DNA of 64,000 bases. Source: Quercus robur. Taxonomy: Eukaryota; Streptophyta; Magnoliopsida; Fagales; Fagaceae. Below the pieces are notes generated by a model, which was not told the origin of the DNA, did no database searches, and saw nothing but the letters and a program-made list of their open reading frames with translations. The stretch is from contig NC_065535.1 of NCBI RefSeq assembly GCF_932294415.1, positions 10,039,282 through 10,103,281 on the forward strand, in the 5' to 3' direction. Position numbers and translations under genes: made by a program. This document shows positions 46,562 through 57,897 of this stretch, piece by piece (the stretch's first letter is position 1; each line of letters starts with the position of its first letter).

Positions 46562-46599
46562 CAAAACATGCATTTACCACTGGATCTAGGTTATTATTT

Positions 46600-47280
46600 G
46601 CTACCATGGGACATCCAATCATCATCGACCATAGTTATTTGATATCAATATCATCTATTAATTTTGTCTTCTATTAAAGTGTGTTAAATTGTACGTAAAT
46701 AAGTTGCACAAAAGTATATTTATACCTACAAAAATAAAACTAGAAAAAGCTATGCAATAAATAAATAACTGATTTTTTTTTTTTTTTATGGGAATAAACT
46801 GTGATCTTATACTAAAACAAACTCAAATCTTAATAACCAACATTTGAAAAAAAAATAGAGAATTTTAGTTAACTTTACTAATAAATTCTCCTGTCATCGA
46901 ATAAGAAATATGAAGCCAAATCTCATTTAAACCAAAAATTGATTATTGAATTAACCTGATAATAAAGAGGAGTCATTATAGAACCGGACAAAAAAACAAA
47001 TCTCAGTGTTAAACTTTGCATAGATCAAAGGACCCGAAACCTAATTGACATAGAGAGAAGAACGACGCAGGCTTGTAGACCTATAGCCCATTGTGCACAT
47101 GATGCTTTGCCCAATTAACGAGATGACGATGAATTAATGTAAGGTAGGTATCCGTTGAGCCAAATGACATGAAAGTCCCAAGGTTCAGCCTCGTTAGAAA
47201 GCCAAAAATTCAAGGCCATAATAGGAAAATAATAGTTCCGAGATTAGGTGTGTTTTTTAAATTTTTTGAGCAAAGAGTAG
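46600..47280. other. Intergenic DNA upstream of DFR-B
   Basis: Contains a degraded SINE (about 46857-46990). No gene was found. Confidence 0.4.
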
Positions 47281-47333
47281 GTGTGATTAGACTCTGGCTC
47301 TTCCATCTACCACTACAACTTCGTGGTAGCAAA

Positions 47334-47370
47334 CACGTGCGATTACTGGCTGGTAAGTGATAACCACGTG
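47334..47370 (+). promoter_or_regulatory. Two G-boxes upstream of DFR-B
   Basis: CACGTG occurs at 47334-47339 and 47365-47370, about 190-230 nt before the ATG. A nearby CCATCTACCACTACAACTTC (47302-47321) resembles a MYB AC element. G-boxes are known sites for bHLH and bZIP factors, and flavonoid genes are often driven by MYB-bHLH-WD40 complexes. Use in this gene is inference. A TATA-like TATTTATAG is at about 47434. Confidence 0.6.
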
Positions 47371-47561
47371 AGATTTAGCTGTGCGACAAAAATTGTGTTA
47401 GATTCCATAGCAAACAAGGCATAGGTGACTATTAGTATTTATAGTCAAGCATTGCAAGACCCCGAAACACCATTATCGGCGTTAATATTTTATTTTCATT
47501 ACAAAATAGTCTCACTCTCTCTCTTATACTTTTACTTTCCAAACAAGTAAAGAGAATTAAC

Positions 47562-50500
47562 ATGGGGTCAGAGGGTGAGACCGTTTGTGTCACTGGTGCT
47601 GCTGGGTTCATAGGATCATGGCTGATCATGAGACTCCTAGAGCGTGGTTACACTGTCAGAGCCACCGTAAGAGACCCAGGTCTGGTTTTGTATTTCTTTT
47701 CTCAGTTATTACCACAACTTATTTCGATTCTGATGGGATCGACTGTGAGTAATAAAGAATTAAATCAACTTACTACTTTTTCTCTATCATTCGCAAACAC
47801 ATCAAGTCGTGACAGGAACATAAAAAGTCTATTATTCTTAGTGATTTTTGTTTGGTTGTGGTGGGTTGCAGAGAACTTGAAGAAGGTAAAGCATTTGATA
47901 GATTTGCCTAAGGCATCGACGCACCTGACACTGTGGAAGGCTGACCTGAACGAAGAGGGAAGCTTTGATGAAGCAATTAAAGGATGCACCGGTGTTTTCC
48001 ATGTGGCCACGCCCATGGACTTTGAGTCCAAGGACCCTGAGGTAAGGTTTTTGGTGTTGAGCTCAAAAATAAATATGATACAAGAAAAAATGACTTTGCT
48101 TGTTGCTTTTTGTTTCTTTTCCTGCACTTATCAAATATTAATAAAAAGGGCATGATCAATCTTTGTATCTGAAAAGAAAACTATCAATATGTTAATTTGT
48201 TTGTGTGTGTAGGATTTATTTTCGTTAATGAGCAGTGATAATTGGAGTGTCTAGCAGCTGTGGTGGCCGGAATTTAGGATGTAGAAACTAGAAAGTTAGG
48301 CCGGAAGGAATGGGAGAAAAAAAAAGTCATACTCTCGTCTGTTGCTGTCACCAATAATGTTTAGTGGATAATTCCCATGTCCTTTTAATATGGGCCTCAC
48401 GGTGTACTTTGATAAATTGCATGTCCTTTTAAAATGGGCCTCACAGTGTACATTGATGAATTGCATGCCCTTGTACCACAAATTGCTCATGTGCTTCTTA
48501 GTGATAAAGTTGTGTTCTTACGATGAATCCATTATTATATTTTTACCGCTCATAACTTACCATGTGAGCGAGTTGTCACAAAAATTATATCATTTTATGT
48601 GGTCTTAGCATTACTTAGGCGATCAAAGATTTAACAAATGCATTTTACAATTTGTTTTATTAGGTGGTAACTGGTGGGCCAGATGAACAATCCAAAAAAA
48701 AAAAAAAAAATGTTAATATTAATGACTCAGTTGAAATGAAAAATATTGTGTCTAGAATAATATTCATATAAAAATGTTAAAATTAATATAATATTTATTA
48801 AATAAAACTTACAAATTTATGTGATAAGAAACGGCATGGTTCAACCACTTAATAAATTTTAAACTTTTAAATTGCTTTTTTTATGATGGGAAATGCTAAA
48901 ATTATTACAAATTTTACATCTTAAACTTACAAACTGGCATGTCAATAAATGTGATTAGTAGATTTCAACTACCTAATAAATGAATGAATTGTTTTGTGGT
49001 GATTGGTGACACACTAGTTTGTAAACTTTATGTAGTAAATTTTTTAGTATCCCTAGAATCACTTTTTTTGTGATTAGTTTGTAAGTTCTATGTAATAAAT
49101 TTTTTTAGTATGCCTACCCTAGCTAATTAACAAATTGTATTAATCATTCCAATAATAAGGGGTGGTCAAATGGTAAAAATACAATAACTTTTTATTTGTT
49201 TTTTTACAGAAACCTTATAAATGTGTAATTTTTTTATTCATACGATAAAGTAGTAATAAAGAAATTTATTTATTTGGTTATTAACATGGAATGGTTCATT
49301 TTTTTTGTCATATTAGTTTTTTATAACTATAAAAAAAAAAAAAAAATGCTCTATAAAATAATAGAAAATATGTTTGGTTGGATTAGAGGGGATTAGAGGA
49401 TCACCACACACAACAACAACAACAAAAAGGGAAATGTGAACACTTAGATGATCACCCTATTTTTCAGTACAGTTTAAGAGGAGAACCCAAAAAAATCAGT
49501 AATAAGTGCCATTTAAAACCCATTCAGGGCCGGCTCAAGGCCTAGGCAAGTTAGGCCTAGGCCTAAGGCCCCACCAAAAAACAAAAATTTTCTTATGAAA
49601 AAAGGCCCCATTTTTCATAGTTAAAGGCCCAAAATTTTAAATATTTTCTAAAGGTTGTACATTTTTTTTATTAGTGATGTTAAGGGTATTACAAATTTTA
49701 CTATTGACTTACAAATTGTCATGTTATTAATCACAAATAAGTGATATAAACATTCATTAGTTAAATTGATGAAGTTCATCAATGAGAGACAGTGTCACAT
49801 TATATTTTGAAAATTTTATAGTGCTTTTAATTAGTGCATTTTTCTTTTTCATTTCTATTAATGTTCTCAAATTACGAGACCAATAGAACCTTAACTCAAT
49901 TGAAACCCTAAAATATTTCAAAAAGATGTTGCAAATGTGTTAAATCATCAATTATAAATTAATCTCCCTTGATAGTTTGAGACTTTGATTTTTGTAAACT
50001 AATATCGTACAAAGTCACACACCAAATAATATCTATCTCTCTCTCTTAAAATCAAAATATAAAATTAAAAATTAGATTACAACTTTATTTAACTATGCAT
50101 CGTCTTATATCCAAAATAAAGTATCTTTTTCAATCGCAATATATTTTTATTTCTTTTTATTAATATTTATAATTAAACTATGATATTCAATTCTCTATAT
50201 GAAATTAACATTAGTCTAGTTGGTATTATTTATGTATTTAATGTATCAAATTAACTTTAATTTGATTAGTATTAAATAATTTTGTTTAATTAATATTTAC
50301 ATATTAAAGGCCCCGCATAAATTTTTCGCCTTAGGCCCCAAATTATGTTGGGCCGCCCCTGAACCCATTGGCACATGAATTTCCAACTTTTTGACCTACA
50401 CCTACTCTACATTCATTCAATTTTGAATATTTGCATTGCAGAATGAAGTGATAAAGCCAACGATAAATGGTGTGTTAAGCATCATGAAAGCTTGTGTCAA

Positions 50501-51671
50501 TGCAAAAACTGTTCGAAGACTAGTATTCACATCCTCTGCAGGAACTGTCAATGTTGAAGAACACATAAAGCCTGTTTATGATGAAAATTGCTGGACTGAT
50601 GTTGAATTTGTCAGGAAGAAAAAGATGACTGGATGGGTTAGCATTCATTTCATTTCGTTTTGTCTCTCTTTTGTTATATTTATAAATTTTCCCTTAAAGA
50701 TACCATTGTTCTGGTTTGTGTCTAATTTTGTTGGCAAACTAAGTGATGAATGATATGAGTAATTCTTCTGTGTTCAGATGTATTTCGTGTCCAAGACACT
50801 TGCTGAACAAGCCGCATGGAAGTTTGCAAAAGAAAACAATTTGGATTTCATCAGTATTATACCACCACTTGTGGTTGGTCCATTTATCATGTCGTCAATG
50901 CCGCCAAGTCTTATAACCGGACTTTCTCCTATCACTGGTACATACTACATATTGCTATTGCCATTGTGACATTGTACTAAAATCATGAAACTTAATTACT
51001 TAACCTATATAAAATCTAGGTAAAATCCTTTAGGTGTTGGTTAAATTCAATAATATGACTGCATTGGCCAATGCAACCACGTATATGGTTTAATTTAATT
51101 TTAAAGCATAAGGAACAATACCTAAATGACTATATCTAAGTTTTGTCATAAAGACTAACTTGTTTAATTACAGGTAATGAAGCTCATTACTCAATCATAA
51201 AGCAAGGCCAATTTGTTCACTTGGATGATCTCGTGAATTCTCATATATATTTGTATGAGAATCCAAAGGCAGAGGGAAGATATATATGCTCCCGGACCGA
51301 AGCTACCATTCATGACATTGCAAAATTGCTTAGAGAAAATTTTCCAGAGTATAATGTTCCTACAAAGTAAGCCCTTTTTAATTCCCACCGTATTTGACAT
51401 TTTGCAAACATTATTTTTCTTCTTAGTTTATGTTTTCTGGTACAACTGTGAGCTTAGCCATTGAGACAATTAAGCATTGATTCTCAGGTTCAAAGGTATC
51501 GATGACAACTTGGAGATTGTCAGTTTCTCTTCCAAAAAGCTTACGGACTTGGGGTTTGAGTTCAAATACAACTTGGAGGAAATGTTTGTAGGAGCTGTTG
51601 AAACATGCCGAGCCAAGGGATTGCTTCCTGCTGCTGGTGAAAACAATGTCACTGGCACGAAAAAAGATTGA
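47562..51671 (+). CDS. DFR: Dihydroflavonol 4-reductase B (DFR), six exons
   Basis: Same reaction and pathway as paralogue A, here with the canonical features. Exons are 47562-47679, 47872-48041, 50442-50636, 50778-50937, 51174-51366 and 51488-51671. All introns are GT-AG and no frame break occurs; the product is 339 residues, a normal DFR length. The NADP-binding [12 protein letters not shown] is followed by [13 protein letters not shown] and the DFR hallmark [17 protein letters not shown]. The specificity segment is [19 protein letters not shown] with Asn133. The catalytic set is Ser128, Tyr163 and Lys167 (MYFVSK). Intron 2 (2.4 kb) hosts an 837-bp hAT element with intact splice sites. It lies 4.6 kb downstream of DFR-A in the same orientation, so the pair is a tandem duplication. 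Anthocyanin or proanthocyanidin synthesis is the expected role. Translation from MGSEGE matches family starts. Confidence 0.95.
48376..48463. repeat. 44-bp tandem duplication in DFR-B intron 2
   Basis: Two units starting CATGTCCTTTTAA and containing TGGGCCTCACRGTGTAC. Confidence 0.8.
49525..50361. mobile_element. Non-autonomous hAT element (837 bp) in DFR-B intron 2
   Basis: Ends CAGGGCCGGCTCAAGGCC and the inverted GGGCCGCCCCTG, with an exact 8-bp TSD AACCCATT (49517-49524 and 50362-50369). The subterminal regions are rich in GGCCTAGG/GGGGCC motifs. There is no transposase. It ends 80 bp before the exon 3 acceptor. Confidence 0.88.
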
Positions 51672-51730
51672 AAATTGTTAGTTTCTTGCGTGATTCATGT
51701 GACAGCTTAAATATGTGTGCACAAGTTATA

Positions 51731-51736
51731 AATAAA
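51731..51736 (+). terminator. Poly-A signal of DFR-B
   Basis: AATAAA 60 nt after the stop codon, in TTATAAATAAATG. Confidence 0.55.
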
Positions 51737-51759
51737 TGTATTTCTATCTATGAATGAGA

Positions 51760-53300
51760 GCTATCCGCTAATGTGATTCGACTGATTCCCAAATTTTACT
51801 ATATACTTTTCCTAGTGGTGTATCTGTTTTTTTTTTTTTTTTTTTTTTGGGTTCAATGGAGGGCTCTGGGCTCTAAGTTCACCTACCCAAAAAAGAAAGT
51901 GTCTTTCTATGAAGCTTTAATTGGTAAATACCTTTCTTCATTTGTAATTTGTAAGCAAAATCGAAAAAAAAAAAAAACAATAAATTGTTACTGAAAAATA
52001 ACAATAGATACTACAAATTAAGTATCAATTATTTCAAAAGATAAAAACCTTTTAGTAATTTGCAAACTTTACCTAAATATTAAGGTCAGTATTACTATTA
52101 GTATTTTCTAGAAAGACCAAGCTATACCCAAGGTTTTTTTTTTTTTTTTTTTTGGCTGAATATTCTATACCTAAGTGACTATAAAGTTTTTAATTCAATC
52201 CTCAACCACCAGTCGCCACTCGCCACACCTATGGTGTGTGCGGGTGTTGGCTGAATTAAATTATATTATGATTATTATCCTCTGTTCTTTCTTGGACCAC
52301 TCGAGCAAAACCAACGGTTAAGTTCTTATAGAAATAATGATTTCCAAGAAATTCTTACTCCTTAACACTTAACCCCCTGTGTTTTGGGAGCAAAGGAGGA
52401 GGTAAGTCAAACCCATCAAGCCGCCACTTTTATTGAAGCTAAACTTTGTCAAAAAAATCTGCACATTTTAATTTGACTCTTTTAAAGATAAATTCTTAAC
52501 TTCTTTACTATCTGGGTTCCATTACACTGAGCTCATTGAACTTGCCATAAAAGTCCATGTAATTGGTCAAGTAGTTCCATGAGAACAACAACCCTAAAGG
52601 TTCGAAGATTCTAGCTCTCTCTCTCTCTTTCACTCACTTCTTTTTTTCTTTTATAATTCAATAATTATAACAATAGATAATGGAATTTGAATCTTAATTC
52701 TCTTCATAAATAAAAATAAGTAACATCATTGAATTATAAAGCTTTTGACTTCTTTTTCTTTTAATCGCTTTTATTACACCCAAAATATAGGTTGGTAAAT
52801 GGATGACCAGCCCATAACACATTACAACTGACAGCCTGGTGGCCCTATTAGGCTAGCTTATGGGCCTCAATCATGTAAAGATACTGTAGAGCTTGGGTTT
52901 CAATGAGATAATGGCAACTTCTTGCTGCTTCTTTTTTTTCCCCCTTTTTGGAGACACAGCGACTTGATTCTTGAATATGGTGTCTAGGGGCAATTGGACG
53001 AATTAGGGGAAATCCTATTTTATTTGGAGTAACATAAGATTAAAACTTTTTTTTTTTTAACAATTCAATAATTAAGAAAAATGAGAATGAGAAATTTAAA
53101 TTTTGAATATCTCCACTAGAACACGTGAAATATAACTTATAGCAACTTACAATATTTGAATAATTTAAAAATGATCTGCATTTTATAGTTGCTAACAAGC
53201 TTTAACACGTGTACAATCAAATTCTTACCATTTTAGCTAGGGATGAGACTCTAAAATTGAGTGGCACTTTTTTTCTTTCTTTCTATGTTATAAAAATAAG
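51760..53300. other. Intergenic DNA downstream of DFR-B
   Basis: AT-rich with T runs at 51831-51848 and 52136-52154. No gene and no bounded element were recognised. Confidence 0.4.
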
Positions 53301-53329
53301 TGATACAAACTTTGGGAAGTGATACTATG

Positions 53330-53740
53330 GACGTAACATTTGGTGAAAAATTAACGAATAAGAATGGACATCATTTATTGTTTTTCACACTATGGTGTAT
53401 AGGAGGAATTAATAGCGGTATCCATGATACCATGAATGTAACATTTAGTAAAATTTAAACAAATAAAGATGGATTAGAGTGGAATCCCATAGATGAAAGC
53501 AATAAAATAATTTTATAGTTTTTCACATAATGGTGTAGAGGAGGGATCAACGGTGGTATCCATCTTGTCCTTTAAAGTGGTTGTGTTTTTCTTAATAAAA
53601 TGAATAGATATGGATGAGAACGGGTCTAGCTTATCTCCAATATTTTTTTAACTGAAATCTTAAAAAAATACTTGAGGTAAGTCAAACTAGATAAGAGCAA
53701 TGATTTGTAGTTTTTGACATCATGGTGTATAGAAGGGATC
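53330..53740. repeat. Three diverged direct repeats
   Basis: The phrase GTTTTTCACATAATGGTGTA followed by GGAGGGATCAA recurs at about 53380, 53518 and 53709, with partly conserved intervals. Family unknown. Confidence 0.5.
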
Positions 53741-53780
53741 AAATATTAGATACAAATATTGGATACAAACAAACACCCCA

Positions 53781-53797
53781 CCCCCCCCCCCCCCCCC
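53781..53797 (-). repeat. 17-nt poly-C (poly-G on minus strand)
   Basis: CACCCCA then 17 C. It could form a G-quadruplex on the minus strand. Confidence 0.85.
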
Positions 53798-54042
53798 AAC
53801 ACAAGACTAAGCATATTGACTTAACAAGTTATATAGCAAATATACCACTCAAACAAAAAAATATATATGTCTTTAATTTGTTGGGTTTTATTCAAGTTAC
53901 AAGTAAACTAGTAATTTTTTTTTTTTTTGAAAGCGTTATTTAAATTTAGTTTGAAACTTAAAAATGTTTTTTCCCCTTGTCAAGCTTTTGCAATTGTAAC
54001 TCTAAAGTAATCCCCTTAATTATAAAGATTTTCTCAGTATAT

Positions 54043-54228
54043 TTGGGGTCTGTTTAAATACAGCTGATTACTGAAAATACTGTAAATAAAGGTAAAAGTT
54101 AATTGAAATAGTACAGCAAGGCTCATGAATAGTACCAAAAAATGTAGTGGAACCCATGAATAGTACTAAAAATAAGTTGAATAATAAAATAAAAATAATT
54201 TTTCATTGGTATCCAAACACACACTTGA
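54043..54228. mobile_element. MITE of the GTTTGGATAC family
   Basis: Ends GGGGTCTGTTTAAATACAGC and GGTATCCAAACACACAC. It contains ATGAATAGTACC motifs shared with the 56548 and 62804 elements. Confidence 0.55.
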
Positions 54229-54229
54229 T

Positions 54230-55700
54230 GAATTTTTTTCAGGCAATATAATTAACCTTGACTTTAGGCATTTGATTTACCATATCTTAGCGTGATTATA
54301 TATAGTTATATACAATACAATACAATGGATATGAATTGGATTTGGAATCTTTGGAATATACAATACAGTGCAATGGATATGGATTGGATTTGGAATTTTT
54401 GGAGTCATGTTCCAAACCTATAAGCCCACCACCTAGTACTCCTATGAGGCTTATTTTAACCTGAAAATTAAGATATCATTACATTAATTTATATACTAAC
54501 TTATATGGTGACGTAAATAGTTAAAACAAATTATTCATCAAATGTTTTTTTTTTAATTTATTCTTTAAATATTTTCATTAAAATAAATTGAAATTTTATA
54601 TTAAAAGAAAAAAGGAACTCATTACAAATGGATGACCAAATATATATAAAAAAATTTAAAGAAAATTTATAAAGTTTCGTACAAACAAAACAAAACAGTT
54701 CTAGGATGTTGTCACGTGGATGGAATTGAGCCACACGATTTCATCACCTCTCAGGTCTTATTCGATGCTATCAAGGGATAATAATTCTACTGTGATGATG
54801 ATGTAATGGTTTTTTTTTTTTTTTTAATGAATGAAGGTGCAGGTCTTAAAATAATAATAATAACCGCACCCAAAAAAAAACACTATGCTATGTCAAAAAA
54901 ACAAAATTTTGACATTTAAACTTATTTAAAGAAATTTAAAAATTACAGTTATATTATATATAACTCAAGACTTTGATATTGTTGGGGGAATAATTGGTAC
55001 ATATTAGTATTATTCGGGATATTAGGTCTTTTTTTTTCCTTTGTGTAACCATAATATATAATGCTTCTCTCATGTGGAGAGGTTCTATAAGTGTAGAACT
55101 CACCCTTATATGAGAGGAGTGTTACATAACACAATTACACATATTACCACCTCCTCGAATAGACATCCAAATTTACAAAAGTTTTCGATTATTTCATTTT
55201 AATCTTTTGACATATGATGTAACTTCATCTCGACTTTTTGATATTAATGAGATTTCGAATTTTCTTTAAATAAATAAATAAGTGCGGAACTAACTCTTCT
55301 AAGAGAGGAGTGTTATACAACACAATCAATCAATCATACATAGGACAAAATTTATGTCTAAACTGTTTTAAAATTATCTCATCCATCTCATCACGTAACA
55401 ATTTATAAAACTATCTATACATGTGTATTATTTAAAGAAGTTATGTAACTAAAACTAGACACAAATAGTTTTTTCAATGGATTGAGACCTAGATATTGCA
55501 CCATGTGCAATTACTCTCTTTTACAATTTTTTTTTTAATTTTTCACTTTTTTACAAAATTTTTTTACTTAATGGTTGAGATTAATTTTTTTTTTTTTTTT
55601 TTTAGCTAAACTTTCTCATTATATTACATATGATCTCAAATCAAGGAAACAACTTTAAACCGATTTAGAGCTAAACTTTCTTCAAAAGATTCATTGATGA
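54230..55700. other. Intergenic DNA
   Basis: A short direct repeat (ACAATRCAATGGATATGRAT) lies at 54315-54380. Otherwise AT-rich sequence without genes. Confidence 0.4.
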
Positions 55701-55714
55701 AGAGGATAAAAATT

Positions 55715-56230
55715 AAGGTTGACGGTTCCGTCCAAATAAACCTGATGATACTAAATTAATGGGTTATAAAAAATAAGACGACGAATTGAGCTACTGGACG
55801 GAGAGATCACATGACAGATCGTCCTTCTATATGGACGGATTCTAGGTACATGGGCCCGAGACCGAAGAATACTGAGGCCACGTGGTATTCACATGGCTTA
55901 AGTAAGCTCCAAGGAATCCTAAATGGAAATGTCTTGTGCCCTACGATAGCCCCTGGTCAATGGAGTCCCTATATGGGAAGAATCCCGCAAAATATGTACA
56001 TTTATTAGTATCTTTTTCTATAAGGAAAGATCTTTCTGCCCAAGAAATAGGAGTCGGTTCTACACTACTATAAAAAACCCCAAGCCCTCATAAACAAGGT
56101 ACGCATAATTTACCCCAGCTCTAGCACTCTAGGGTTGTGAAAAAAATTCTCTAACTTAACTTTTGGAGGGTATTTGGCTAGTATCGCACCAGTACTCTTT
56201 GTAAGGTCTAATTCTTTTTCTATGTTATGC
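55715..56230 (+). mobile_element. Probable LTR-retroelement LTR fragment
   Basis: Less AT-rich than its surroundings, with a TATA-type phrase ACTACTATAAAAAACCCC (56066-56083) followed by a typical LTR transcribed region (CTTAACTTTTGGAGGGTATT). Resembles a solo or partial LTR of a Gypsy-type element; no second LTR, TSD or coding region was found. Confidence 0.45.
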
Positions 56231-56369
56231 AGATTTTGTCTAAAGCACGTAAGGACTGTGCAGCTTATTGACGACTTTCGGCATCATCAGTTGAGATTTA
56301 CAAAAATCACCGATTATTTCAAGGTATTTAGTCATTGTAGTACTCCTATTGCCATTGTTTTTTTACTCA

Positions 56370-57530
56370 GTGTCATAAATAAAAATAAAAATAAAACAAG
56401 GGAGGATTGGCCTTTGCCACACATGACACAACTTTGAAAGTCATTTCAGTAATATAAAATAAAATCAAATGAGCTGTTTAAGTAAATTTAATAATTTATT
56501 CCCAAGTTTCAAGCAAAATAATAATAAATTTATTTCCCTAGTACTTAGGGTCCATTTGGATAAAACTTATTTTGCTGAAACTGAAAACACTGTAGCAAAA
56601 TAATTTTTAAATGTGTGAATAGTACCGTGGAACCCATTTTTAGGGTCCGTTTGGATACAACTTATTTTTGCTGAAACTGAAAACTGAAAACACTGTAGCA
56701 AAATAATTTTTAAATGTGTAAATAGTACCGTGGGACCCATTTTTAATATTTTTAAATGCATGAACAGTGCTGCTACAGTGCGTGAACAGTGGTAATTGTC
56801 TCCTGCATAGTAAATCCATGTGATTTTACTATTCATGCGTTGAAAAAAAAAAAAAAAAAAAGAGGAAGGAAACGTGAAATAGAAAACATAGACGCACAAT
56901 AAGTCCTATCCAAACACATACTTAATGAAAAAGTTGTTGAAAAGTGAAGTTTGTGGGTCCGTGAACAGTACACGGATGCACTGTTCATGCTGAAAAGTCA
57001 ACAAAATCGGCTATCGAAAAAAAAAAAAAAAGTGAAAGCGCAAAACGCAACGCAGGAAACGCGGATCCAAACCGCACCTTAGTATAAAGTATAAACCCTC
57101 TTTGCTTTTTCAAAGCCTATTTATTCACAAGTAACAACAAGTCAACAACAACACTCAAGCTCAGTTTCACATTCTTGCTATTGCTCTTGTTAAGCTTCTC
57201 AGAGATAAACAACAATGTCGACGATATTTTCTCATTGTACCCCAATTGCCTTAGACAAAGTTGTGTCTCCATCCTCCTCATTTTTCGGTCACAATCTTTA
57301 GCAACCCTCTCAATTCCCAGATGGAAAGTTCTTCTCGAGCATTTTGGTGTCTTCTCCGGAGAGCTCTCCAGCATTCCGATCAAGGATTGCATGCCAGACC
57401 TCCTCCTTCTCCATTGCTTCACCACCTTCTTCCTCCGTCAATGGCCCAAGTCAATGCATGTCTCTTTATCATCAAAATAAGACACCAATCAGTTTTTGAT
57501 GTAAGCGGAAATTAAACCTAGATCTCTTAT
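56370..57530 (+). pseudogene. Duplicate of promoter and exon 1 of the right-edge gene
   Basis: From about 56380 to 56545 and 57085 to 57480, the sequence is colinear with 63095-63690. It shares AACAAGGGAGG, TATAAACCCTCT, CACTCAAGCTCAGTTTC, GAGATAAACAACAATGTCG and the Ser-rich coding start. The equivalent ATG is at 57215. Codon 29 is TAG (57299-57301) where the other copy has TGG, and the exon-end donor GGT is changed. A 531-bp MITE splits the promoter part. The alternative +1 frame is open in both copies, so the coding frame of the parent is not fully certain. It is most likely a non-functional partial duplication. Confidence 0.7.
56548..57078. mobile_element. Tourist-like MITE (531 bp) with duplicated 5' end
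   Basis: Starts GGGTCCATTTGGATAAAAC, ends GCGGATCCAAACCGCACC, with exact TTA flanks (56545-56547 and 57079-57081). Its first 93 bp are repeated directly at 56641 (GGGTCCGTTTGGATACAAC). Confidence 0.7.
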
Positions 57531-57669
57531 ACAACTATCAAAGACTTTACAGGTTGACAATGGCGACTCCAAGATTTTTTTTAGGAGGGTCAATAGTGTC
57601 AGAGCTATGAATAGTCTGGAAAGAAAATTTATTACTTTATTTTGTTTAACGAAGAAGCAATTTTAATAG

Positions 57670-57830
57670 TAATGCTACTAATGCAACACTTTCATAATAA
57701 AATATAGGTAACTTGTTAAAGGTATGTAAAAAAGTGATGTCAGCTGTGAGTCTAGATAAAAACCAATTACAACATACCACTTAACTTTTATTGTAAAATT
57801 AATGTGAAAATATTGTGAAAGTAGCACTAA
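57670..57830. mobile_element. MITE with ATGCTACTAATGCAACAC end
   Basis: Left AATGCTACTAATGCAACACT and right AATATTGTGAAAGTAGCACT are inverted. The interior GTGATGTCAGCTGTGAGTC also occurs in part in DFR-A intron 2 (40637). Confidence 0.5.
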
Positions 57831-57897
57831 GATAATTTTATTTAAGCTTATTTCAACTAGGTTCAAACAAAATTTAGGTTTAGGGTGTTCAAATTTT

